A stretch of DNA of 64,000 nt from Aquimarina aquimarini (GCF_900299535.1 NZ_OMKE01000017.1:1-64000), one strand, 5' to 3'; positions 17,340-26,211 are shown, numbered from the stretch's first letter. The notes: generated from the letters alone by a model not told the origin. Numbers and translations are program-made.

Positions 17340-18716
17340 ATGTTACGAACTTCGAGCAAAATTATTTTTTTATTGTTGTCAACAGTCATTCTCTTTTATT
17401 CTTGTGAGGAAGAAGAGGATTTGTTGATTACAGAACCACAAACGGATGAACGATCAGCCGCCGAAACTGTTCAGGACACCGTATACTCAGATGCTGAGTT
17501 ATTAAAAGTATTAGAAGAAGAATTCGACTTCTTAGAACAAGAGAAAAAAGGGAATATCTCAGATATCTCTAGTATGGATATCGTCAAAGAGAACCCCAAA
17601 AAAGTGTATGTGCATTACCTTCCTTGGTTTCAAAGTAAAGACTTTGATGGCTATTGGGGGCAACATTGGACTATGAGTAATCAAAACCCTGATGTTCCAA
17701 AATCAAATGGTAACCTACAAATTGCTTCACATTATTATCCACTCATTGGCCCCTATTCATCTAATGATCCTGATTTGCATGAATATCATTTTTTAATGAT
17801 GAAATTATCTGGAATAGATGGAGTAATTTTTGATTGGTATGGTAGTAAAGATCTACATGATTATGGATTGATCAAACAGTCTACTGAGACTTTTATTACC
17901 GCACTAGAAGATCTAGGACTTCAATTCTCTATTATGTATGAAGACAGAGTTGCTGCTCAGGTTGCAGAGCAGTCGGCTACTACGAGTATTATAGAAGCTG
18001 CACAAGATGACTTTACATACATTAATCAAAAGTATTTCCCTAGTCCACAATACATGAAACATAACAATAATAATATGTTATTTGTTTTTGGTCCTCATCA
18101 TATAACAACTGAAACATCCTGGAATCAGGTATTTGATATTTTACCTACCTCTAATCGTCCTGATTTTTTGACATTATGGGCTGCTAGTAACACTGTTGGT
18201 GTAAATGCTACAGGAGAGTTTTTATGGGTAGATCAGGATCATTTACTCGCTCATGAACATTACTATAACACTCATCAGACAACAGATCAAATTATTGTTG
18301 GATCAGCGTATCCTGGTTTTAATAGTTTTTATAATGAAGGTGGATGGACTGGTGGCACCGATAGTTGGACCATCGACCTCAATAACGGTACTACTTTTAT
18401 AGAAACATTGAATTATAATCATCATGAACGTTCTGATTTTATACAAATCATTACTTGGAATGATTTTGGTGAAGGCACTATGATAGAGCCTACGCAAGAG
18501 TTTGGTTTTACCTATTTACAACTCTTACAACAATATACAGGAGTACCTCATACATCAGATGATCTGCAGGTTGCTCTAGACCTATATTTGGCAAGAAAAG
18601 AGTATACTAATAATGAGCAGGCACAACGTCTCTTGGATAGAACGTATAAATATATAAAACAACTTGATATGAATCGTGCAGATAAAATTATAAAGTCTAT
18701 ACAAAGGTTTCTATAG
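17340..18716 (+). CDS. GH99/GH71-like glycoside hydrolase lipoprotein
   Basis: 458 residues. The lipobox is FYSC (C22), followed by four glutamates, an acidic run typical of surface-exposed lipoproteins. An acidic linker (to about residue 85) precedes the catalytic-type domain, which starts KVYVHYLPWFQ and continues with HYYPLIGPYSSNDP, GIDGVIFDWYG and, near residue 375, TWNDFGEGTMIEP. These blocks match the GH99-like family (endo-alpha-mannosidase type TIM barrels, related to GH71). The glycan substrate is not predictable. It stands alone, not next to SusCD genes, and ends at a strong hairpin shared with the cold shock gene. Confidence 0.82.
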   Translation: MLRTSSKIIFLLLSTVILFYSCEEEEDLLITEPQTDERSAAETVQDTVYSDAELLKVLEEEFDFLEQEKKGNISDISSMDIVKENPKKVYVHYLPWFQSKDFDGYWGQHWTMSNQNPDVPKSNGNLQIASHYYPLIGPYSSNDPDLHEYHFLMMKLSGIDGVIFDWYGSKDLHDYGLIKQSTETFITALEDLGLQFSIMYEDRVAAQVAEQSATTSIIEAAQDDFTYINQKYFPSPQYMKHNNNNMLFVFGPHHITTETSWNQVFDILPTSNRPDFLTLWAASNTVGVNATGEFLWVDQDHLLAHEHYYNTHQTTDQIIVGSAYPGFNSFYNEGGWTGGTDSWTIDLNNGTTFIETLNYNHHERSDFIQIITWNDFGEGTMIEPTQEFGFTYLQLLQQYTGVPHTSDDLQVALDLYLARKEYTNNEQAQRLLDRTYKYIKQLDMNRADKIIKSIQRFL

Positions 18717-18758
18717 TATTTCACAAAATGCCTATGATAAAAAAATACTTTTTAAAGA

Positions 18759-18796
18759 ACAAAAAAAGCCTGTCTATCAGACAGGCTTGTGTTTTT
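18759..18796. terminator. Bidirectional intrinsic terminator
   Basis: Ten-base-pair stem AAGCCTGTCT / AGACAGGCTT with a 3-base loop and T-runs on both strands. It separates the convergent GH99-like and cold shock genes. Confidence 0.85.
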
Positions 18797-18815
18797 AAAA
18801 AAGTCAAAATGTATA

Positions 18816-19007
18816 TTATAATACTTTCACGTTTACCGCGTTCATTCCTTTTTTACCTTCTTTAAGATCAAATTCTACCTCATCACCTTCACGAATCTCG
18901 TCAATAAGCCCTGAAATGTGTACGAAGTGATCTTTATTTGATCCCTCTTCTGTAATGAATCCAAATCCTTTGGAGTCATTGAAAAATTTTACTGTTCCTT
19001 TGTTCAT
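18816..19007 (-). CDS. Cold shock protein, CspA family
   Basis: 63 residues, a single cold-shock domain. RNP1 is present as KGFGFI (residues 14-19) and RNP2 as HFVHIS. Such proteins bind single-stranded RNA and DNA and act as RNA chaperones in the cytoplasm. It is a monocistronic gene with a strong terminator. The upstream sequence has TACCTTCG, one base from the -7 consensus, about 30 bases before the ATG. It is slightly shorter than E. coli CspA (70), typical for Bacteroidota versions. Confidence 0.95.
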   Translation of the reverse strand: MNKGTVKFFNDSKGFGFITEEGSNKDHFVHISGLIDEIREGDEVEFDLKEGKKGMNAVNVKVL

Positions 19008-19330
19008 TATAAAATATTAAAACACGAAGGTAATACTATTTGTCCAGTATTTCCTATTTATTTCAAAATAAAGTTTTTATTCTACACTATTTAATGTTCT
19101 CTAAATACAATGATAATAAAGATATTAAGTATCTAAGTCACATACATGTAGATATTTACATATAGTAAAGATGTTAATGCATATGGGTTGATTTATCTCA
19201 ACCTCTCTTTACTGCCGTAATAAGTTAAATAAATGATCAAAAAATCCATAGGATGAGATGTAAAAACACTCTTATTTCTTATAAAGATACATTACAAATC
19301 GATCGAACTTAATAATGGTAGAGTATACTA
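19008..19330. other. Intergenic region upstream of the cold shock gene
   Basis: About 320 bases between the csp start and the rluD stop, both minus strand. It holds a small inverted repeat GGTTGA-6-TCAACC at 19186-19203 without a T-tract, and the likely csp promoter near 19040. A long regulatory leader for csp is possible but not demonstrable. Confidence 0.4.
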
Positions 19331-20377
19331 TTAATTATTCAACTGATTTTTTGCATAGTTCCTCCATCGATCCACACATTGATCTATATCTTGTGGTATT
19401 GGTGTGTCAAAATGCATTTGTTTTCCAGTAACAGGGTGTTCAAACCCAAGTGTTTTTGCATGTAATGCTTGCCTTGGCAAAATTTTAAAACAATTTTCTA
19501 CAAATTGTTTATATTTTGTAAAAGTAGTTCCTTTCAATATTTTTTCCCCTCCGTAACGTTCGTCATTAAACAAGGTATGTCCAATATGCTTCATATGAAC
19601 TCTAATCTGATGCGTTCTTCCTGTCTCTAATCTACAAGAGACCAATGTTACATATCCTAGACGTTCTATAACTTTATAATGCGTTACTGCAGGTTTTCCT
19701 TTATCTGCTTCTTCTCCTTCAAAAACAGTATTCTGTAACCTATTCTTAGGGTGACGACCAATATTGCCTTCAATAATACCTTGATCTTCTTCTAGATTCC
19801 CCCATACTATTGCTACATACTCTCGTTGACTGGTCTTATCAAAAAACTGTTTCGCCAGATGAGTCATCGCTTCTTCTGTCTTTGCAACCACCAATAAGCC
19901 ACTAGTATCCTTATCAATACGATGTACCAACCCAGGCCGATCACTACTATTATTGGGCAGATTATCAAAATGATAAATCAAAGCATTGATCAATGTGCCA
20001 GAATAATTACCATGACCAGGATGTACCACCATTCCTGCGGGTTTATTTACCACCAAAAGTGCATCATCTTCGTATACAATATCCAAAGGGATATTTTCTG
20101 GAGTAAGCAAGTTTTCATAAGGTGGGTGAGAAAACAAAACTCTCACAATATCATGAGGTTTGACTTTATGGTTAGATTTTACAGCAACGTCATTTACAAA
20201 TACACTGCCATCTTTTGCGGCTTGTTGTATTTTGTTACGAGTTGCATTCTCAACAAAATTCATCAAAAACTTATCCACCCGTAAAGGTACTTGACCTGCT
20301 CCCGCTACAAAACGGTGATGCTCATAAAGATCATCTTCATTAGTCCCAAAATCTCCTGTATCTATATTTTCTTCCAA
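19331..20377 (-). CDS. rluD: RluD-type 23S rRNA pseudouridine synthase
   Basis: 348 residues. An N-terminal S4 RNA-binding domain (RVDKFLMNFVENATRNKIQ) is followed by the RluA-type catalytic domain with HRIDKDTSGL (catalytic D155) and RTHQIRVHMKHIGHTLFND. The enzyme isomerises uridines in large-subunit rRNA. It starts two bases after the PASTA protein stop, so the two are co-transcribed; this pairing followed by ddl on the opposite strand recurs in flavobacteria to my knowledge. The exact rRNA sites are assumed from the family. Confidence 0.93.
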   Translation of the reverse strand: MEENIDTGDFGTNEDDLYEHHRFVAGAGQVPLRVDKFLMNFVENATRNKIQQAAKDGSVFVNDVAVKSNHKVKPHDIVRVLFSHPPYENLLTPENIPLDIVYEDDALLVVNKPAGMVVHPGHGNYSGTLINALIYHFDNLPNNSSDRPGLVHRIDKDTSGLLVVAKTEEAMTHLAKQFFDKTSQREYVAIVWGNLEEDQGIIEGNIGRHPKNRLQNTVFEGEEADKGKPAVTHYKVIERLGYVTLVSCRLETGRTHQIRVHMKHIGHTLFNDERYGGEKILKGTTFTKYKQFVENCFKILPRQALHAKTLGFEHPVTGKQMHFDTPIPQDIDQCVDRWRNYAKNQLNN

Positions 20378-20379
20378 AA

Positions 20380-20961
20380 TCAGTTAGAAAGGTTTATTGA
20401 TGTCCCTCCATCACCCAATACAAGGTCTATGACAGAGGTCTTCATTAATTTTGTTCCAGATTTTAATCGTTTGCCTTTATGCCTTAATTCTAATACCATG
20501 TCTTTGGCAATATTAGGCTTGTAGGTTACGGTTCCTATTTTGAACCCAAGAGCGATCAATTTTGGTTCTACTTGTCTTCTTGTTTTTTGTACCATATTAG
20601 GTACTTCTATCTTGCGGTAACCAGAAGGGTTTAAGGTTACATATATTTTTCGGTTTTTCTTAACCTCACTACCCGCTTTAGGGTTTTGTTCTATCACTGA
20701 ATATCTAGGAAAATCAGGATTAAAACTAGCCGAATCCTGAACTTCATACTTCAACTCTTTCTCTTCAAGCATTATAGCTATATCATCCAGACTCTTTTTA
20801 CTTAGACTAGGTACAACAATACGTTGGTGGTGATTGGTTGTACTCTCTAACCATTGTAGTGTTACATATGCCAAAATTGCAAGCATTGCAACTGCTATAA
20901 CTAATTGTATTAAGAATATTTTACTACAAATAAACTTGATAAGACCTCTGAAGAAATTCAT
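20380..20961 (-). CDS. PASTA domain membrane protein
   Basis: 193 residues from ATG 20961; a GTG two codons upstream is not preferred. One transmembrane helix (about residues 13-35) anchors a periplasmic part with PASTA repeats: RIVVPSLSKKSLDDIAIMLE, then IEVPNMVQKTRRQVEPKLIA, with a third shorter segment. PASTA repeats bind uncrosslinked peptidoglycan in other bacteria. There is no kinase or transpeptidase domain, so this is a stand-alone PASTA protein. It is the first gene of an operon with rluD and is divergent from ddl, with -7 boxes on both sides. Confidence 0.88.
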   Translation of the reverse strand: MNFFRGLIKFICSKIFLIQLVIAVAMLAILAYVTLQWLESTTNHHQRIVVPSLSKKSLDDIAIMLEEKELKYEVQDSASFNPDFPRYSVIEQNPKAGSEVKKNRKIYVTLNPSGYRKIEVPNMVQKTRRQVEPKLIALGFKIGTVTYKPNIAKDMVLELRHKGKRLKSGTKLMKTSVIDLVLGDGGTSINLSN

Positions 20962-20981
20962 AAACACATATAAAATTTGGA

Positions 20982-20989
20982 CAAATATA
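20982..20989 (-). promoter_or_regulatory. -7 box TATATTTG for the PASTA-rluD operon
   Basis: Exact TAnnTTTG match on the minus strand, 21 bases before the ATG at 20961. No TTG at standard spacing. Confidence 0.5.
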
Positions 20990-21030
20990 TAAAAACGGAA
21001 AGTTTTACGCTTTTCTTATTAGATAAATGA

Positions 21031-21038
21031 TATTTTTG
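21031..21038 (+). promoter_or_regulatory. -7 box TATTTTTG for ddl
   Basis: Exact TAnnTTTG match 22 bases before the ATG at 21060. Its position inside the longer frame supports the downstream start of ddl. Confidence 0.5.
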
Positions 21039-21059
21039 TTTTCAAAAGTTATACATTTT

Positions 21060-22037
21060 ATGAAGAAAAACATTGCCATTTTAGTAGGGGGATACTCTAG
21101 TGAGTTTGAAATTTCTATCCAAAGCGGAAATGTAGTCTACAAATACCTTGACAAAGATTTGTATAGCCCGTTTCGCATTCATATCACAAAAAATGACTGG
21201 TATTATGTAGATGATCTTGATCAGAAACATAGTATTGATAAAAATGATTTTTCTTTAACATTAGAAGGCAACAAAATTATTTTTGATGCTGCTTTTAATA
21301 CGGTGCATGGTACTCCTGGAGAAGATGGACTACTGCAAGCTTACTTTGATTTGATAAATATCCCACAAACAACTTGTGATTTTTATCAAGCAGCACTCAC
21401 TTTTAACAAGCGTGACTGCATTAGTACGTTACAACCTTATGGCATACCTACTGCTACCAATTATTTTTTAAACAAGGGAGATACCATAGATTCTAAAGCT
21501 ATTATAGATACTGTAGGATTACCTTGTTTTGTAAAAGCTAATAAAGCTGGTAGTAGTTATGGGGTATCCAAAGTACATACAGAGGATCAATTACTTCCTG
21601 CTATTGAGAATGCATATCAGGAAGATGATGAAATTATTATAGAGTCCTTTTTAAGCGGAACCGAAGTTTCTGTTGGAGTGATCCAGTATCAAGGAAAAGA
21701 TATTGTTCTCCCTATCACTGAAATTGTTTCTGAAAATGATTTTTTTGATTATAATGCCAAATATCTTGGACAATCACAAGAAATTACTCCTGCTCGTCTA
21801 TCTGATAAGGATACCAAAAAGGTGCAAGATCTTGCATTGCAAGTATATCAAATATTAAAAATGAAAGGTTTTTCTAGAAGTGAGTATATTTTTCATAATG
21901 GGGAACCTCATTTTATAGAAATGAATACTACTCCTGGACTTAGTGAAGCTAGTATCTTACCTCAACAAGCAAATAAAGCAGGAATTAGTCTAAAAGAATT
22001 ATTCTCTAATAGTATTGAGTCTTGTATTAAAAAATAA
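21060..22037 (+). CDS. ddl: D-alanine--D-alanine ligase
   Basis: 325 residues from ATG 21060 (MKKNIAILVGGYSSEFEIS); the frame opens 11 codons earlier but a -7 promoter box lies there. ATP-grasp ligase that makes the D-Ala-D-Ala dipeptide for peptidoglycan. Visible features: GGYSSEFEIS near the N-terminus, VHGTPGEDG, ATP-binding KANKAGSSYGVSK and the C-terminal FIEMNTTPGLSEAS metal-binding loop. It is probably transcribed alone; coaD downstream has its own promoter box about 55 bases after the stop. Confidence 0.96.
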   Translation: MKKNIAILVGGYSSEFEISIQSGNVVYKYLDKDLYSPFRIHITKNDWYYVDDLDQKHSIDKNDFSLTLEGNKIIFDAAFNTVHGTPGEDGLLQAYFDLINIPQTTCDFYQAALTFNKRDCISTLQPYGIPTATNYFLNKGDTIDSKAIIDTVGLPCFVKANKAGSSYGVSKVHTEDQLLPAIENAYQEDDEIIIESFLSGTEVSVGVIQYQGKDIVLPITEIVSENDFFDYNAKYLGQSQEITPARLSDKDTKKVQDLALQVYQILKMKGFSRSEYIFHNGEPHFIEMNTTPGLSEASILPQQANKAGISLKELFSNSIESCIKK

Positions 22038-22093
22038 ACTGCTTATCTGTATTAGAAAAGATTGTGATAAAAATAGTAATTTGCAAATTCATT

Positions 22094-22101
22094 TATATTT
22101 G
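22094..22101 (+). promoter_or_regulatory. -7 box TATATTTG for coaD
   Basis: Exact TAnnTTTG match 26 bases before the ATG at 22128. Confidence 0.5.
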
Positions 22102-22127
22102 TATAATACGAATAAACGATTTTATTG

Positions 22128-22583
22128 ATGAGAAGAGCTGTTTTTCCTGGATCATTTGATCCCATTACATTAGGACATTATGATATTATAGAAAGAGGAC
22201 TTACCTTATTTGATGAAATCATTCTGGCTATAGGAGTAAATGCTGAAAAGAAATATATGTTTTCTCTTGAGCAACGCAAACAGTTTATAGAGGAAGCTTT
22301 TATAAACGAACCAAAAATAAAAGTGATGACCTATCAGGGGTTAACTGTTGATTTTTGTAAAAAACAAAATGCTCAGTTTATATTACGTGGTCTGCGTAAC
22401 CCTGGAGATTTTGAGTTTGAAAAAGCTATTGCCCATACCAATAGAAAAATGTCTGAAATTGAAACCGTATTTTTATTAACCTCTTCTGGTAAGAGCTATA
22501 TATCTTCCTCTATTGTAAGGGATGTGATTCGTAATGGAGGGGATGTTTCTGGACTTGTTCCTGATACAGTTCGTGTAAAATAA
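22128..22583 (+). CDS. coaD: Phosphopantetheine adenylyltransferase
   Basis: 151 residues starting at ATG 22128; the TTG codon directly before it is not preferred. Nucleotidyltransferase of coenzyme A synthesis that joins ATP and 4'-phosphopantetheine to dephospho-CoA. The HxGH-type motif TLGHYDII follows GSFDPI at the N-terminus, RGLRNPGDFEFE lies in the middle and SSGKSYISSSIVRD near the C-terminus. Length is typical. Convergent with the astacin-like gene downstream. Confidence 0.95.
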   Translation: MRRAVFPGSFDPITLGHYDIIERGLTLFDEIILAIGVNAEKKYMFSLEQRKQFIEEAFINEPKIKVMTYQGLTVDFCKKQNAQFILRGLRNPGDFEFEKAIAHTNRKMSEIETVFLLTSSGKSYISSSIVRDVIRNGGDVSGLVPDTVRVK

Positions 22584-22617
22584 AAGATCCTAGAAAATAA
22601 TATCGTATTACTAAAAT

Positions 22618-22655
22618 AAATCCCTCACCTGATATCACTATCAAATGAGAGATTT
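22618..22655. terminator. Probable bidirectional terminator hairpin
   Basis: Arms AAATCCCTCA and TGAGAGATTT pair with one mismatch, with a second inner stem TGATA/TATCA. Weak T-rich tail; located between convergent coaD and protease genes. Confidence 0.45.
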
Positions 22656-22677
22656 ATAAAATATAGTATCCTATTTA

Positions 22678-23991
22678 TTAATTACAGGTACCTATAGTTT
22701 TCCACCAGTGTTCTCCACTACCTGGAGTTACCCATAATGGCCCTGTTTGAGCTTCGTATAATGTTCCTTGATATACTGCCTTATCTCCTCTATTATAGAT
22801 TTGAGGGTAAGGTTTCCACGCTGCAACACCATTACAACCACCACCAGTACCACCTTCTACAGTAATCCTTACTCTAGATGATGTTGTTGATTTACCTTTA
22901 TTATCTGTAGCTACTGCAGTTAGATTATGAGTTCCAGAGGTAGAATTATTCCAGTTATATGAGTATGGGCTACTTCTATCCTCTCCAAGTTTTGTTGACC
23001 CTCTATAAAACTCTACTTTGGTCACACTACCATCACTATCTGAAGCAGAGGCTCTGATTGATACTGTAGCTCCTTGTGCAAATGTTGCTCCGTTAGAAGG
23101 TGAAGTAATCGATACAGTAGGTGCTTGATTACCACCGCCGCCACCGTCGCCATACATTGCTCTAATACCTGTAAGATCTCCTTGAGAAAGCGCGCTTCTG
23201 TTTGTTGTATAAGATGACCCATCTTTTTTAACAATTGTTGGCTGACCATTTGTAGAAAATGCTCTTGAACTATACATCATAATAGATCCAAAATCTAATG
23301 TTGGAGTATACTCATCTCCATCTCTACCTCGTTGTACATAGGTCTGAAAATTATGTTCCATTCCTGATCTTATATTCTGAAAATTGATCGTTATATACTG
23401 ATCTCTGTCTTTTCTACTTTGTTCATGCCATAACCCAACAGCATGTCCAATCTCATGAATAGTAGATCCTGTAGAGCATCCACCAGCAAGATTAATAGTT
23501 TGTCTTCTTCCAGTACGCCCTACCTGAGATGAACAACCACTACCTACTTGAAAATAAATATACGCAGATTGATTTGTTCTTCTTACAAATTTAAGACTCG
23601 TATTTGCCTCCCAATGTGCGATAGCTGTAGTTACTCTAGTTTGATTAGGCAGACTACTCTGTATCTCATAATATACAATGTTATTTGGCCACCTACCAGA
23701 GGTTCGCCCTACACTTTTGGCTTGAGGAGAATCATCTGGATATACAATCATATCTCCTTCTAAAATATAATCATCACCTATTTTCTCTACCTCTACAGAT
23801 TGCCCATGTAATTGAATGGTAACAATCTCTCCTTTTTGGTTTGGATATGCCATTTCTGTTGACATGCCTTTTACTGTTTCTGCCTGGTTAGATGGTGTGG
23901 CTTCAAAAGCTTCTTGCTCACACGAATTAAACATCAAGCACGCTGCAAGGGTAGTTACTCCTAGTGCAGTACTTCTTAATAAATTGTTCAT
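22678..23991 (-). CDS. Astacin-like metalloprotease with Ig-like and CBM5/12-type domains, lipoprotein
   Basis: 437 residues. Lipobox FNSC (C24) followed by E-Q-E-A. The protease domain (about residues 95-285) has the astacin zinc site HEIGHAVGLWHE starting at H179 and the Met-turn SIMMYSS. A glycine-rich linker (about 285-292) leads to an Ig-like bacterial domain (PTVSITSPSNGATF... to about 380), then a C-terminal Trp/Tyr-rich module with AWKPYPQIYNRGDKAVYQG and HWWKTIG typical of the CBM5/12 chitin-binding-type fold. It is probably a surface endopeptidase targeted to glycan-rich material. It is monocistronic. Confidence 0.9.
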   Translation of the reverse strand: MNNLLRSTALGVTTLAACLMFNSCEQEAFEATPSNQAETVKGMSTEMAYPNQKGEIVTIQLHGQSVEVEKIGDDYILEGDMIVYPDDSPQAKSVGRTSGRWPNNIVYYEIQSSLPNQTRVTTAIAHWEANTSLKFVRRTNQSAYIYFQVGSGCSSQVGRTGRRQTINLAGGCSTGSTIHEIGHAVGLWHEQSRKDRDQYITINFQNIRSGMEHNFQTYVQRGRDGDEYTPTLDFGSIMMYSSRAFSTNGQPTIVKKDGSSYTTNRSALSQGDLTGIRAMYGDGGGGGNQAPTVSITSPSNGATFAQGATVSIRASASDSDGSVTKVEFYRGSTKLGEDRSSPYSYNWNNSTSGTHNLTAVATDNKGKSTTSSRVRITVEGGTGGGCNGVAAWKPYPQIYNRGDKAVYQGTLYEAQTGPLWVTPGSGEHWWKTIGTCN

Positions 23992-24293
23992 AATAATATA
24001 AGTTATTGTTAATATGATCTGTAAACTGCTAAATCATAAAATATATTGTTATGCACTCCTTATACCCCTTGTCCATATTTACGCTAAACAACTAACTAAC
24101 AGTTGTTTTTACTAAGCTTACACTAAAAAAGAGCTTTTGAAAAAAAAAATCAAAAAAATAGCCACACGCTACTTTTTCTTAATTTTTTTATGCTTTTTTT
24201 AATAAATCACGGTAATTCTGTTTTTCTACTGACATACCTTTGTCACTCTTCGATATTACTTTTACTTTACTATTAATTCATTATTATAACATC
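23992..24293. other. Intergenic region upstream of astacin-like and GyrI-like genes
   Basis: About 300 AT-rich bases between divergent genes. It holds an exact plus-strand -7 box (24235-24242). No good minus-strand box for the protease gene was found. Confidence 0.45.
24235..24242 (+). promoter_or_regulatory. -7 box TACCTTTG for the GyrI-like gene
   Basis: Exact TAnnTTTG match, leader of about 45-50 bases to the ATG at 24294. It supports that start over an earlier in-frame one at 24240, which would lie within the promoter. Confidence 0.5.
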
Positions 24294-24752
24294 ATGATTA
24301 AAACAAATTTAGAGCCTTTTTGGGTTCTCGGGATTTCTGTACGTACTACCAAAAAAGACAATCAATTCACAAAAGATATTCCTGCTTTATGGGACACCTT
24401 TTTTTCTGAAGGTATACTACATAAAATTCCCCATAAACTAGAAGACTCAATCTATGCTGTATACACAGATTATAAAAGTGATCACACTGAAGAATACACA
24501 ATGATATTGGGATGCAAAGTAAAAAATATAACAGCTATCCCAGAAGGGATGAAAAGTGTAGAAGTTGAAAAAAGTACATATACGCGATTTACAGCTAAAG
24601 GAGATATAAACAAAGGGGTAATCTATGATAAATGGGTTTCTATCTGGGATACCGATCTTGATAGAACTTATACTACCGATTTTGAACTTTATGGTGAAGA
24701 GGCTCAAAACCCTAGTGATGCAGAGGTAGATATCTTTGTAGCTATCTCATAA
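24294..24752 (+). CDS. GyrI-like / effector-binding domain protein
   Basis: 152 residues from ATG 24294 (MIKTNLEPFWVLGISVRTT). The pattern of a GyrI-like small-molecule-binding domain is visible: an opening strand with V-G-I-x-V-R, YAVYTDYKSDHTEEYTMILG in the middle, YTRFTAKGD, and an ending acidic strand DAEVDIFVAIS. There is no DNA-binding domain, so it is the stand-alone form found in many Bacteroidota. Such proteins bind hydrophobic or cationic compounds or hydrolyse them in some cases; the ligand here is unknown. Single gene. Confidence 0.78.
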   Translation: MIKTNLEPFWVLGISVRTTKKDNQFTKDIPALWDTFFSEGILHKIPHKLEDSIYAVYTDYKSDHTEEYTMILGCKVKNITAIPEGMKSVEVEKSTYTRFTAKGDINKGVIYDKWVSIWDTDLDRTYTTDFELYGEEAQNPSDAEVDIFVAIS

Positions 24753-24900
24753 AAACAAGATTTGCAAATAAACCACCTCAAGGCAAGTCCAAGAAGTATT
24801 TGTTTGAAACACTCTTTAATTTTGAAACAGCCACAGAGTATTAAAACCACACTTAGTGAATAAATTATTAAAACAATATATTTTCATAAACTAAGTCTGA

Positions 24901-24948
24901 TTTTTATATAAACACATCTTTTTTAAAAAAGATGTGTTTATATAAAAA
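24901..24948. terminator. 48-base perfect palindrome, probable bidirectional terminator
   Basis: Two 24-base arms (starting TTTTTATATAAACACATC) are exact inverted copies with no spacer. It lies between the convergent GyrI-like and deacetylase genes, just after the deacetylase stop. The hairpin has T-runs at the base on both strands. Confidence 0.7.
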
Positions 24949-24960
24949 CTCCTTATCTAG

Positions 24961-26052
24961 TCAAGATTTCTTGAATCGAATTTTAAGTTTATTAATTTCT
25001 TCTGGATTAATATTCACAAACACTTTATTACTCTTTTTTTCTAAAAAAGAAACCTCTTCTTCTGTCACCGTAGTAATTTTATCAATTTCTATTTCTTTGG
25101 GATATGTTATTGTAAATGTTATCTCAGAATTTGTATTGGTACTCTTATCATAGATGACTGAAAGGTATAGTGCCGTATCTTCCTGGTATATATCAAAACG
25201 AGTATGTTTACTTGTTTCTATGTATTTAATAACTTCTGAAGGAGGAGATACCCATAATTCTCCTTGATTCTGTAATTCTTGTAACACCTCTATATGATTA
25301 GTATAATCAGGGATAGATATTGTACCCCAAGAACCATCTGCAACACCATGCACTTCTCTGATTGCCCATAATCCTTCTTGCACAGCCATATTAGCTACTT
25401 TATTAAGGTTTTCTATTGGTGTATTTGGGCCATGCGCATAAAATTTTAGTCCAAAATAAGGTGTATTGGTATCATTTAAAAAATCTGAACTTACTCCCTG
25501 AGTATATGCTCCTGATCTAGCTCCTAAATATTTTTTGGCAGCCAGATAGGTTAACATTTCTGTAGTATATAAATCAAAGGGAAAAGCAAAAAACAATGGT
25601 GTTACCCCTGTATTGTCGAAAATAAGCTGATGGCTTACATCTATTTCAACATCAAAATCATCAACTCCCCATATTTTTGTAGGACACCAACTCACATCAA
25701 GCCCACAATAATGATTATGTGTATGATTTATAGGTTCATGCCCATTATCAATTAATTTATTAGCAATTCCCCATTCTGTTTGATCTACCTCACTAGTTAT
25801 AATAGCAAAGCCAAATTTTATATCATGATCTGTAGCAATACTATCTGCATAATTTGCTATACCATTGGCATTAGGTATCCCAAAATCATCGTGTATTAAC
25901 GAATACACACCTTTACTATCATTTTTCCATTTTGACACTTCTATAGTAACATCTTTAATCTGTTCTAATACAATGGTATCATCCCCAATATCACAAGCTA
26001 TAGAAAGTACCAATACTAGCATCAATAAACTGATATACATATTTCTTTTCAT
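24961..26052 (-). CDS. Polysaccharide deacetylase-like (CE4/NodB) lipoprotein
   Basis: 363 residues. Lipobox LSIAC (C20) followed by D-I-G-D-D. NodB-type features: HDD at H54-D56 (catalytic base and metal Asp) and the metal-binding HTHNH motif with H110 and H114, preceded by NGHEP. A C-terminal domain from about residue 270 is beta-rich and lacks a recognised signature. CE4 enzymes remove acetyl groups from N-acetylglucosamine-containing polymers or act on related substrates. It is probably anchored at the outer membrane. It is monocistronic, with the palindrome terminator directly downstream. Confidence 0.82.
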   Translation of the reverse strand: MKRNMYISLLMLVLVLSIACDIGDDTIVLEQIKDVTIEVSKWKNDSKGVYSLIHDDFGIPNANGIANYADSIATDHDIKFGFAIITSEVDQTEWGIANKLIDNGHEPINHTHNHYCGLDVSWCPTKIWGVDDFDVEIDVSHQLIFDNTGVTPLFFAFPFDLYTTEMLTYLAAKKYLGARSGAYTQGVSSDFLNDTNTPYFGLKFYAHGPNTPIENLNKVANMAVQEGLWAIREVHGVADGSWGTISIPDYTNHIEVLQELQNQGELWVSPPSEVIKYIETSKHTRFDIYQEDTALYLSVIYDKSTNTNSEITFTITYPKEIEIDKITTVTEEEVSFLEKKSNKVFVNINPEEINKLKIRFKKS

Positions 26053-26211
26053 AATTTAAGTGGTTAGGTTATATATAATAACAATATAATCAATACACTC
26101 ACAACGGTCTCATAACAGACTCATAAACAGAGGTTAAAAAACTCTTATGTCATACCTTTTAGTATCTCTTGATCTATCTTTTTATTTTACAGTTTATTTT
26201 CTCTTTTAAAT

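Noticed and set aside
19008-19330. Riboswitch or long thermosensing leader before the cold shock gene
   Set aside because: Only a small inverted repeat without further conserved elements could be seen, and the likely promoter is close to the start codon.
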